From positions 1 to 6,052 of the forward strand of contig CADBRK010000135.1 of the NCBI GenBank assembly GCA_902797065.1: a DNA stretch of 6,052 nt, in the 5' to 3' direction. Both the position numbers and the translations under genes were made by a program. Below are positions 1 through 5,999 of the stretch, one piece after another. Positions within the stretch are counted from its first letter, which is position 1; each line of letters starts with the position of its first letter. The DNA comes from an uncultured Ruminococcus sp. (lineage in GTDB: Bacteria > Bacillota > Clostridia > Oscillospirales > Acutalibacteraceae). The notes under the pieces are model-generated. The model saw only the letters and a program-made list of their open reading frames with translations. It searched no databases and was not told where the DNA came from.

Positions 1-2205
1 ATTGCCGTATCAAACATTAACACTATAACCGCCGACGCAGCGGAAGCAGCGAAAGAGTCCGCCGCGGCAAACGGGATAGTAATTCACTACAAGGACAGCT
101 CGGGCAATGCGCCTACTATGTATTACTGGAACTCGCTTCCGACTAATCTGGAGATCGAGTATCCCGGTAAGTCTATGACTGCGGATTCATCTCAGGGTAC
201 GGATTGGTACACTATGGAATTCCCCGATATTACGAAGATCAATTTTATGTTTATCATAAACGGTCAGCAGTCGGCAGAAATGACACAGACAGCCGCAGGC
301 GAGTATTGGTACAAAGACGGCAAGTGGTCTAAGACCAACCCCGAAAAGACTACTCCGAAGCCCGATACAGACAGAGGAGATATGCGTGAGGATTCGATCT
401 ATTTTGTAATGACCACACGTTTCTATGACGGCGATCCGAGTAATAACGTACATTGCTGGGAGGACGGAAAGGCTAACAATCCCGACAGTGACCCTGCGTG
501 GAGAGGCGATTTCAAAGGACTTATCGACAAGCTTGATTATATCAAGGCGCTCGGATTCAGTGCTGTCTGGATCACCCCTGTTGTAGAGAATGCAAGCGGC
601 TACGATTATCACGGCTACCATGCTTTTGACTTTGCTAAGGTTGATCCTCGATATGAGAGCAGCGGAGCAACATTCCAGGATCTCATCGACGCAGCTCACG
701 CAAAAGACATGAAGATCATCCAGGACGTTGTATGGAATCACACCGGCAACTTCGGTGAGAAAACGCTTGGCGAGATGTTTACAAAGGATTATTCAAATCT
801 CGGAAGCGCAGATTGCATGAAGATAATTAAGGATTGTGATTTTGACAAAACCTATCCGAACTACTTTGACCTTGAACCTTATCCGCAGTATCTCGCAAGA
901 TTGAATATCCTCAAAAATCTCGACGGTACGACTCACGACCCTGATAATTACTATCACAGAGAGCAGGGGATGGGCTACGAATCCTCTATTGAGCAGCAAG
1001 GCTCAATGGCTGATGACTGCGTAGATATAAATACCGAAAACCCAGTTGTTGCCGAGTATATCACAAAGGTATATCACGACTATGCCGAGATGGGCGTTGA
1101 CAGCTTCCGTCTCGATACAGAAAAGCATATCAACCGCTGGACGCTTAACAGCGCATATTTCCCCGCTTTTGATGATATTGATAATTTCTTTATCTTCGGC
1201 GAGGTATGCTCAAGAGTTCGCGAAGTTTGGAACCACAATATACCGTCAAGCTCACCGCCGTTCTTTACATGGAAAGAAACCGAAAGCGAGTGGATCGGCA
1301 ACTGGAACACATCAGACCCGACGGCAAATATAAAGACATCTATTGACCATTACGACGCGCACAGAGGCGATTATACAAACCCGACAAGCACAAACGCATT
1401 TCTGAACGGCAACGCTTACCATACTCCCGATTACAGCGCATGGAACGGTACGGGTGTCATTGACTTTGCAATGCACAGGAACTTCGGCAATGCAAATTCT
1501 GCGTATAATATTGCGCTTGCCGAAGATCAGTATATCAACGATTCCACATGGGTTGTAACGTATGTCGATTCACATGACTACGGTCCGGAAGACACAAACG
1601 AAGACCTCAGATATAACGGCGGCACACAAGCATGGGCAGAGAACCTGAACCTTATCTTTACATTCCGTGGTATTCCGTGTATTTATTACGGCAGCGAAGT
1701 TGAGTTTATGGCAGGCGAGCTGATAGATAAAGGTCCTACTATGCCGCTCTCGCAGACAGGCCGTGCATATTTCGGCGATTACCTTGAGGGTAACGTATCG
1801 GCAAGCAATTTCAGCGATTATACCGCAAGCGGCAAGGTTTCGGAAACATTAAGCTACCCGCTTGCAAAGCATATTCAGAGACTTAATCAGATCAGGCGCG
1901 CAATACCCGCTCTTCAGAAGGGTCAGTATTCAACCGACGGCTGTGACGGCAATATGGCATACAAGCGCAGATATACAGATAACTCTGTTGACAGCTATTG
2001 CCTTGTGGCACTCTCCGGCGGCGCAGCATTCACAGGCGTTGAGAACGGTAACTATGTTGAAGTTGTAACAGGTACACCCGTTACGGTAACAAACGGAACT
2101 CTTGTTTCGGAGTCAATAGGACAGGGCAACATGAGAGTCTATGTTCTTCAGAATGCAGGCGCACCCTCCGGTAAGATCGGTACGGACGGAACATATTTAA
2201 AATAA
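1..2205 (+). CDS. Alpha-amylase, GH13 family, with N-terminal CBM26-type starch-binding module (5' partial)
   Basis: Hydrolyses internal alpha-1,4 bonds of starch or maltodextrin, probably outside the cell. The frame is open from base 1 (734 codons to a TAA at 2203), so the start and any signal peptide lie upstream; the Met at 118 falls inside the first module and is not the real start. Window residues about 26-113 match a CBM26 starch-binding module (IHYKDSSGNAPTMYYW near its start, GEYWYKDGKW at its end). A Thr/Pro/Lys linker follows. The GH13 barrel starts near residue 131 and shows the four classic regions: DVVWNH (724-741); FRLDTEKH with nucleophile Asp372 (1114); FGEV with acid/base Glu401 (1201); VDSHD with Asp526 (1576), where many relatives have VDNHD. 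All three catalytic acids are present. A beta-rich C-terminal domain covers about 650-725. No dockerin or sorting signal follows. The gene ends with stacked stops TAA TAA TAG. I did not assign a GH13 subfamily. Confidence 0.95.
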   Translation: MAVSNINTITADAAEAAKESAAANGIVIHYKDSSGNAPTMYYWNSLPTNLEIEYPGKSMTADSSQGTDWYTMEFPDITKINFMFIINGQQSAEMTQTAAGEYWYKDGKWSKTNPEKTTPKPDTDRGDMREDSIYFVMTTRFYDGDPSNNVHCWEDGKANNPDSDPAWRGDFKGLIDKLDYIKALGFSAVWITPVVENASGYDYHGYHAFDFAKVDPRYESSGATFQDLIDAAHAKDMKIIQDVVWNHTGNFGEKTLGEMFTKDYSNLGSADCMKIIKDCDFDKTYPNYFDLEPYPQYLARLNILKNLDGTTHDPDNYYHREQGMGYESSIEQQGSMADDCVDINTENPVVAEYITKVYHDYAEMGVDSFRLDTEKHINRWTLNSAYFPAFDDIDNFFIFGEVCSRVREVWNHNIPSSSPPFFTWKETESEWIGNWNTSDPTANIKTSIDHYDAHRGDYTNPTSTNAFLNGNAYHTPDYSAWNGTGVIDFAMHRNFGNANSAYNIALAEDQYINDSTWVVTYVDSHDYGPEDTNEDLRYNGGTQAWAENLNLIFTFRGIPCIYYGSEVEFMAGELIDKGPTMPLSQTGRAYFGDYLEGNVSASNFSDYTASGKVSETLSYPLAKHIQRLNQIRRAIPALQKGQYSTDGCDGNMAYKRRYTDNSVDSYCLVALSGGAAFTGVENGNYVEVVTGTPVTVTNGTLVSESIGQGNMRVYVLQNAGAPSGKIGTDGTYLK

Positions 2206-2230
2206 TAATAGCTCCTGTTAATATATTTTT

Positions 2231-2267
2231 GAGGAAGGCTGCGGTGTCAATACCGCAGCTTTTTCTC
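2231..2267. terminator. Intrinsic terminator, probably bidirectional
   Basis: An 8-bp perfect stem GCTGCGGT (2238-2245) / ACCGCAGC (2252-2259) has a 6-base loop and is followed by TTTTT. The arms extend outward through G-T and A-T pairs to GAG (2231-2233) / CTC (2265-2267). A T run lies to the left on the + strand (2226-2230) and an A run to the right (2268-2274), so both strands show a stem followed by a U tract. It sits 26 bases after the amylase stop and separates that gene from the promoter at 2281. Confidence 0.85.
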
Positions 2268-2280
2268 AAAAAAATTCATC

Positions 2281-2309
2281 TTGACAAAGAAAAGAATGTA
2301 TGATATAAT
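2281..2309 (+). promoter_or_regulatory. Consensus sigma-A promoter with extended -10
   Basis: TTGACA (2281-2286), a 17-base spacer and TATAAT (2304-2309) match the housekeeping consensus at all twelve positions. TG at 2301-2302 adds an extended -10 (TGNTATAAT). The expected start of transcription is about 2315-2318. No intact gene follows directly: the next good Shine-Dalgarno and start are at 3133/3146, about 830 bases on. Between them is a decayed coding stretch, so this was probably that gene's promoter and may now supply read-through transcription to the genes downstream. Confidence 0.8.
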
Positions 2310-2356
2310 AAAAGATTACTATTATAAAACGTTTATTGTAATTTAAAGATGACGGA

Positions 2357-2573
2357 ATGGAAAATAGTTTTGATCTCCTACATATTATTGACCACAAAAA
2401 ACTATATCACAGAGACTTTACACAGTCTCTTATTGACCATGATTTGACTTGTAACCTGATATCTGAAAAAAGAAATATCCCGAGTGTTCTTGGATATTAA
2501 ATAGTTGATTAAAGACCATATCAATAAGTTACATAGAAGAAAATTTGATGTGTTTCCTGATGAAATGCAGTAA
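2357..2573 (+). pseudogene. Decayed gene remnant, 5' portion (unrecognised)
   Basis: ATG at 2357 opens a 47-codon reading frame (begins MENSFDLLHIIDHKKLYH, stops TAA 2498) with amino acid content typical of a real soluble protein. Immediately after, another frame (from 2505, after TAG 2502) continues for 22 codons (DHINKLHRRKFDVFPDEMQ) to TAA 2571. A small indel near 2495-2510 would join the two into one chain. ATG 2357 lies about 40 bases after the predicted transcription start at 2316, a natural leader length, but the upstream GACGGA is too close to be a good ribosome site. It may be the N-terminal part of the same former gene as 2589-3120, or a separate small protein. I recognise no family. 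Confidence 0.4.
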
Positions 2574-2588
2574 TAGCAGTCATGATAG

Positions 2589-3120
2589 AAGAATAGACAA
2601 AAGTTGGAGGAGATTGTGTTTTATTATTGTGCAAGTGAAAAGTATATTGTTAATCGTCTGAATCAAATTGAGGGATCTGATAGTATATCGGAGTTAGTTG
2701 ACGTTTGAAATTCTAAGCATTGTTTGGAATCAAAGCGCAGAATAGAATCGTTTCTTACAGAGAAAAATCTTCTGTACAAATCACCTAAGTCTGCCGTACA
2801 GGGAATGTTTTCAAAAAAATTCAAAGCAGTTTGTTTCGGTCAAGCTTGAAAATGCATCTATGGGAAGCAATCCCTATTTCGACATCTATTCCATGCGCCG
2901 CTGCATAAGCTATGAGTATTATTACGATAATTTGCCTATAGTTTTTTTTTTGATACAGATCGATAAGCTTATCCAAGAGGACGAGCACGGCGAAAAGATA
3001 CCGGTAGGCCTGATGAATTGTCCCGAGTTTATGACAATAGACATATTGGGAACTGCAAGCTATGATACAGACCGCAAACGAATTTATCTTGCACCGATAA
3101 TTATGATCGCCGAACGTTGA
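2589..3120 (+). pseudogene. Decayed gene remnant, central and 3' portion (unrecognised)
   Basis: The frame of 2505-2573 resumes after stops at 2571, 2574, 2583 and 2586 and reads as plausible protein to 2705 (KLEEIVFYYCASEKYIV). It hits TGA at 2706, which could be a mutated TGG, and continues in the same frame as LESKRRIESFLTEKNLLYK. Near 2823-2830 the sensible reading changes frame; dropping one base would give FKQFVSVKLENAS. It then stays open as MGSNPYFDIYSMRRCISYEYYYD to TGA 3118. A run of ten T (2942-2951) inside this part is another possible slip site. ATG 2860 has no ribosome site in front of it, so the last open stretch is better read as an internal fragment than as an 86-residue gene. 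The end lies 25 bases before the next start, as in an operon. No family recognised. Confidence 0.55.
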
Positions 3121-3145
3121 TTTACTGACTACGGAGGAATTTATT

Positions 3146-4114
3146 ATGAACATACTCAACATACACGGATACAAAGGAACACCTCACAACGCAGCATATA
3201 ATGTCATCTTCGATCTGGAGGAACCGGTCATATCACCGGAAATAGATTATGACAATGAAAAGCCGGAGGAGATTTTGCGGAGATTGACCGATTTATGTAT
3301 ATCAGAAAAAATCGAGTCACTTGTAGGAACAGGTTTCGGCGGCTTTTTCGCGCTTGCTCTTGCAATAAAGCTTGAGAAGCCTGTTATACTTGTAAGCCCC
3401 TGTTTGCAGCCGGATATAATTCTGCCTAAACTCGGATACGAGGGAGATTTATCGCAGTTAACAAAAACGGCGTCCATATTTGATGACATTAACATAGGCA
3501 GCGGAGGAATTTGCTGTATAGAAGGAGATCACGATAAGTATATTGAAGATCATTGGTATGGATACAAACTGTTAGGATATCTGAATGTTACAACCGTTAA
3601 GGGAGGCGGACATTCGGGAGCAACATTGCATCTTGACTACTATTTTCCCTACATGCTGAAACAGCACTATATCTATAATCTGAATAAAAGAATGAACTAT
3701 AATCCGAGAATCGCTTTTCGTCTAAAAGGAGATTGTTTTTGTTCGCTTTCGGGACTTTGGGAGGATCCTTATGAGAAGGAGTTTACCGTCCCGGCAGGAA
3801 TCCGATCCATAGGAAACAGTGCTTTTCACCAATTTATTTATTTAGAAAAAATCACTCTCCCGGAAGGGCTTCAAGAAATAGGTGATTTTGCCTTTGACAG
3901 ATGTGCATCACTCAGCGTGATCAATATTCCGTCAAGTGTAAAGAAAATCGGGAAAGGCGCCTTTCGCAACTGTTGGAGGCTGCATCGAGGCAGTATCAAA
4001 TTCCCCAAGAATGCGGAAATCTGCGGAGACCCGTTTGAAACTCCTCAGAGTGAATGGGAAGAGCTTGACTATATTTTGTATGATCAGCGAGATAATCCGC
4101 TTTTGTACGGATAA
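3146..4114 (+). CDS. UPF0227/YqiA-like alpha/beta-hydrolase fused to BspA-type leucine-rich repeats; nucleophile Ser replaced by Gly
   Basis: A 322-residue protein with no signal peptide or membrane segment, so probably cytosolic. Residues 1-180 resemble the small YqiA/UPF0227 esterase-like hydrolases: N-terminal LNIHGYKGTPHNAAY, a nucleophile-elbow motif, LVSPCLQP, an acidic stretch EGDHDKY (126-132) and GGGHSG with His156 as the likely triad histidine. The elbow reads G61-T-G63-F-G65, where the family has G-x-S-x-G; codon GGT at 3332 is one base from AGT (Ser). Residues about 210-290 are BspA/LRR_5 repeats (FTVPAGIRSIGNSAF, then ITLPEGLQEIGDFAF, then INIPSSVKKIGKGAF), a protein-binding fold. 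GGAGGA at 3133-3138, seven bases before ATG, supports the start. Family knowledge predicts an acyl-hydrolase, but the missing serine suggests a dead enzyme used as a binding scaffold (inference). Confidence 0.75.
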   Translation: MNILNIHGYKGTPHNAAYNVIFDLEEPVISPEIDYDNEKPEEILRRLTDLCISEKIESLVGTGFGGFFALALAIKLEKPVILVSPCLQPDIILPKLGYEGDLSQLTKTASIFDDINIGSGGICCIEGDHDKYIEDHWYGYKLLGYLNVTTVKGGGHSGATLHLDYYFPYMLKQHYIYNLNKRMNYNPRIAFRLKGDCFCSLSGLWEDPYEKEFTVPAGIRSIGNSAFHQFIYLEKITLPEGLQEIGDFAFDRCASLSVINIPSSVKKIGKGAFRNCWRLHRGSIKFPKNAEICGDPFETPQSEWEELDYILYDQRDNPLLYG

Positions 4115-4157
4115 GCTGTCAATTGTATTTGATTTGTTTTAGGAGAGGTGAGTTAAT

Positions 4158-4799
4158 ATGGCAACAAGACCTGCATGGACAATTTACAGAGGACACGTTA
4201 TCAGAAGTGAATTCGATTTCGAATGGAACGGCGGTTTTGCGGTTTCACAGAAGCAGAAAAACATTGCCGCTCTTCAAAATGCAATAATGAAGAAGCGCGG
4301 AGAAAATGCACTCGAAATATCAACAAAGTCGCTTGACGAAATGGGACGTTCGCTCAGTGCGTTTAATCTCAGGCTTGACGGCGTTCTGCTTGAATGCGTA
4401 TTCCAGTCAAGTAAAGTTTTTGAGAAAGGCGGTCCCTATCGCGATCTCCTTGATGTCTCTCCGAAGGAGGCAAAGCGCGACGAGCGTCTGAAAACTTCGG
4501 GAAAGCTTACAGCGTTTGAATACGGGTCGCAAAGGTGGGATTTAGAGCCTAAAACGGCATTCTACGACTATATTTATGTCAAGAGTGCGCTGAGTACATT
4601 TACTGTCGGGCAGCTGAGAGAAACTTTAGACCAAAATGTATGGTTTACCGATATAGAGTTCAACCCGAATAAGTCGATAAACTCGCAGGCTCGGTCTGTG
4701 GCATTGCTGAAGGCGCTTATAACACTCGGTGAGCCTTTTGATTTGGATGATCATGACAGTTGGATCGCATTTCATAAAAAAACAGTCGGTACTGAGTGA
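4158..4799 (+). CDS. DarT1-associated NADAR-family antitoxin (DUF6977-like), apparently solitary
   Basis: A 213-residue protein recognised from conserved blocks I recall for the DarT1-associated NADAR family: FAVSQKQKNIAALQNA (27-42), LEISTKS (52-58), LSAFNL (66-71), VFQSSKVFEKGGPYRDLL (81-98), EAKRDERL (104-111), LEPKTAFYDYIYV (129-141) and FTDIEFNPNKSINSQA (163-178). NADAR proteins paired with DarT1 toxins are known to remove ADP-ribose from guanine in DNA and so neutralise the toxin; other NADAR proteins, such as YbiA, are N-glycosidases. The length fits the family and no conserved block seems lost. AGGAGAGGTGA at 4141-4151 sits seven bases before ATG. It starts 43 bases after the hydrolase-LRR gene, so co-transcription is likely. 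No DarT-like ADP-ribosyltransferase is visible on either side. The family call is confident; activity and the absence of a partner beyond the window are not shown. Confidence 0.85.
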   Translation: MATRPAWTIYRGHVIRSEFDFEWNGGFAVSQKQKNIAALQNAIMKKRGENALEISTKSLDEMGRSLSAFNLRLDGVLLECVFQSSKVFEKGGPYRDLLDVSPKEAKRDERLKTSGKLTAFEYGSQRWDLEPKTAFYDYIYVKSALSTFTVGQLRETLDQNVWFTDIEFNPNKSINSQARSVALLKALITLGEPFDLDDHDSWIAFHKKTVGTE

Positions 4800-4809
4800 A
4801 AGGCTATAA

Positions 4810-4899
4810 CAACATGAGCAGAAAAAGAATGAGAGCTTGGAATATGATCTGAAAATGTTTGAATAATTGCTTTCGGAGGAAGAAGACGATGAATTCTGA
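4810..4899 (+). pseudogene. Remnant of the 3' end of a gene with an acidic C-terminal tail
   Basis: After TAA 4807 one frame reads as ordinary protein (QKKNESLEYDLKMFE), is cut by TAA 4864, and continues LLSEEEDDEF to TGA 4897. The ending resembles the C-terminus of the gene at 4936-5652 (KKELNLYEKLM followed by EEEDEEEDDY), both at protein level and in DNA (GAGGAAGAAGACGAT against GAGGAAGAGGACGAC). The simplest reading is the leftover tail of a duplicated copy or close relative of that gene. Acidic tails are low in complexity, so chance similarity is possible. Confidence 0.4.
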
Positions 4900-4939
4900 T
4901 TTTGTACAGCGGAGTGAACAAGAGGTGATATCGACGTGA
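4889..4939 (+). CDS. Possible 16-residue leader ORF coupled to the downstream gene
   Basis: ATG 4889 follows a strong GGAGGA (4875-4880) by eight bases and encodes MNSDFVQRSEQEVIST. Its TGA stop (4937-4939) overlaps the GTG start of the next gene (4936-4938) as GTGA, the usual geometry for translational coupling. It could be a leader that tunes expression of the 4936 gene, or an accident of ribosome-site-like purines within the acidic-tail remnant that occupies the same bases in another frame. The peptide has no recognisable feature. Confidence 0.3.
   Translation: MNSDFVQRSEQEVIST
4921..4928 (+). promoter_or_regulatory. Shine-Dalgarno site that decides the GTG start at 4936
   Basis: AGAGGTGA lies seven bases before GTG 4936, close to the ideal distance. 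The first ATG in the same frame, at 4966, has no purine-rich site in front of it. This supports initiation at GTG. Confidence 0.7.
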
Positions 4940-5652
4940 GTGATGCTAACGTTGACAGCAGCAGAATGCAGGTCTGGAAACGAGTTTCGGTCGAAACCGA
5001 TCATATATGCATAGATTTGAGACAACTTGACAGCAATGAAAAAGAGCAGATTAAGGATATCGTTTCTTATATTATAAGAAGCTATTTATTGAGAATGTGT
5101 TCACGAAATTTTAAGCGGGCCTCTAAACACAGAATATATTTCGGTTACGAGATAGACAGGTTCGGACAGAATTTGCTGCCAATTCTATACCACGCTTTAT
5201 TATTATACGCGGTACAGACTTTTGCTGCAGACGTAGCATCCGAGAGTGATATCGAAGCCATATATAAGGAGCTTCCGTGTCATGGCATGATTATTCTGAA
5301 AAAGGATAGTCAAAAACCGGATGTTTTCCAACTGAATTTTTACAGACGTAATATACCGCTCACCGGTGACGAGCTTAAAACGCAGCTGCAGCTGTCTCAT
5401 AATATAGACGTCAGGTATGAAGTTGCACAAAAATCGCTGCCGATTATGTTGAAAGCGATTTTGATGTATCCCGTTGCTCATTTTACAAAGGGAACCGGAA
5501 AAATAATATCGACAGATCTTTTTAATGAGGGTTCTGCCGATGAAACGTCACTGTTTGTAAAGGTGGTAGATAAATTTCGCAGGAAGAAAGAATTGAATCT
5601 CTATGAAAAGCTGATGCATGAGGAAGAGGACGAGGAAGAGGACGACTACTGA
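4936..5652 (+). CDS. Unrecognised 238-residue protein with acidic C-terminal tail
   Basis: Starts at GTG, supported by AGAGGTGA seven bases upstream. I do not recognise a family. There is no signal peptide. The centre (about residues 76-97, FGQNLLPILYHALLLYAVQTF) is hydrophobic enough for an amphipathic or buried helix, but it holds charged and polar neighbours and is not a convincing membrane anchor. The rest alternates strands and helices as in a compact soluble domain. A basic patch (FRRKKELN) comes just before a highly acidic tail (HEEEDEEEDDY), coded by a perfect 12-base tandem repeat. It lies 136 bases after the NADAR gene and 11 bases before the next ORF. Small unrecognised proteins in such a setting may be immunity or defence accessory proteins, but nothing in the sequence proves it. 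Confidence 0.75.
   Translation: MSDANVDSSRMQVWKRVSVETDHICIDLRQLDSNEKEQIKDIVSYIIRSYLLRMCSRNFKRASKHRIYFGYEIDRFGQNLLPILYHALLLYAVQTFAADVASESDIEAIYKELPCHGMIILKKDSQKPDVFQLNFYRRNIPLTGDELKTQLQLSHNIDVRYEVAQKSLPIMLKAILMYPVAHFTKGTGKIISTDLFNEGSADETSLFVKVVDKFRRKKELNLYEKLMHEEEDEEEDDY
5620..5643 (+). repeat. Perfect 12-bp tandem repeat coding the acidic tail
   Basis: GAGGAAGAGGAC occurs twice in a row, followed by GAC TAC and the stop, and encodes EEED-EEED. Such in-frame purine repeats can gain or lose a unit by replication slippage, so tail length may vary between strains. Confidence 0.9.
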
Positions 5653-5663
5653 AGGGGGCAACT

Positions 5664-5999
5664 ATGAACAATATTGAAGCAGATAACAGAAACAAGCAGA
5701 TAACATTTGAAGTTTATGAAAAAATGAAAACCACTAAATATATTATTTCTAAAGAAGAGCAGGAGGCTGTAAAAAGCTATTTTTGCCCGCTGAAACGAGA
5801 AATTGAGACAGGAAATATTGATACCGAAAAGCTTATCATGTTGATCAAGATGACAGATGTATTTTTGGATTATGGATTTAATGAAGATAATTCTTTCGAT
5901 ATGGTTCTTTTTTTGGGGGATAAACGTAACCCCTCAATCCCCCAGCGTCATAAAAATACTAAACTCCCATGGCATCAAACACCATGGGAGTTACTCTAA
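5664..5999 (+). CDS. Unrecognised small protein; 3' end probably replaced by foreign or intergenic sequence
   Basis: A 111-residue ORF with AAGGGGG (5652-5658) five bases before ATG and 11 bases after the previous stop, so translated from the same mRNA. Residues 1 to about 86 read as an ordinary soluble helical protein (KEEQEAVKSYFCPLKREIE, then LIMLIKMTDVFLDYGFNED, both amphipathic). From about 5912 the DNA changes character: a T run, a G5/C5 inverted repeat and a second 11-bp inverted repeat, which give the odd ending GDKRNPSIPQRHKNTKLPW. The native C-terminus was probably lost, with the frame reading into adjacent DNA until TAA 5997. No family recognised. Confidence 0.55.
   Translation: MNNIEADNRNKQITFEVYEKMKTTKYIISKEEQEAVKSYFCPLKREIETGNIDTEKLIMLIKMTDVFLDYGFNEDNSFDMVLFLGDKRNPSIPQRHKNTKLPWHQTPWELL
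5915..5943. repeat. Inverted repeat, 7-bp arms
   Basis: GGGGGAT (5915-5921) and ATCCCCC (5937-5943) are perfect inverted copies around a 15-base centre. An inner GGGG/CCCC pairing (5915-5918 with 5930-5933) is an alternative fold. It lies inside the last ORF and near the point where that ORF stops looking native. It could be part of a mobile-element end or a minus-strand RNA structure. Confidence 0.6.
5962..5992 (-). terminator. Hairpin, likely terminator of a leftward gene beyond the right edge
   Basis: AACTCCCATGG (5962-5972) and CCATGGGAGTT (5982-5992) form a perfect 11-bp stem with a 9-base loop. Read on the minus strand the stem is followed by TAGTATTTTTA, a T-rich tail; the plus-strand side (ACTCTAAC) is not T-rich. 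This orientation fits a gene entering from the right on the minus strand, with its stop at 5996-5998 or 6018-6020. Alternatively, together with 5915-5943 it may form a structured end of a mobile element. Confidence 0.5.

Noticed and set aside
187..741. Long minus-strand open frame (184 codons) opposite the amylase
   Set aside because: It lies wholly antisense to the catalytic domain, has no ribosome site or family likeness, and is explained by the codon bias of the real gene.
2349..2447. 32-codon ORF from ATG 2349 (MTEWKIVLISYILLTT...)
   Set aside because: It overlaps the 2357 frame, has no ribosome site, and the alternative frame reads more like a soluble protein that continues into the later remnants.
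2571..2708. Stop-codon recoding or suppression as explanation for the in-frame stops
   Set aside because: All three stop types occur, four of them within 18 bases, and a frame change follows. The neighbouring genes use TAA and TGA normally, so decay is the simpler explanation.
2357..3120. Decayed DarT toxin as partner of the NADAR gene
   Set aside because: I could not see DUF4433/DarT-like motifs in any of the pieces, so I left it as an unrecognised remnant.
2821..3174. Minus-strand open frame of 117 codons
   Set aside because: It is opposite the decayed gene, crosses the ribosome site and start of the 3146 gene, and shows no ribosome site or recognisable motif.
5915..5992. IS200/IS605-type element end with omega-RNA
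   Set aside because: Hairpins near an apparent junction are suggestive, but no TnpA or TnpB sequence, cleavage-site signature or second end is in the window.
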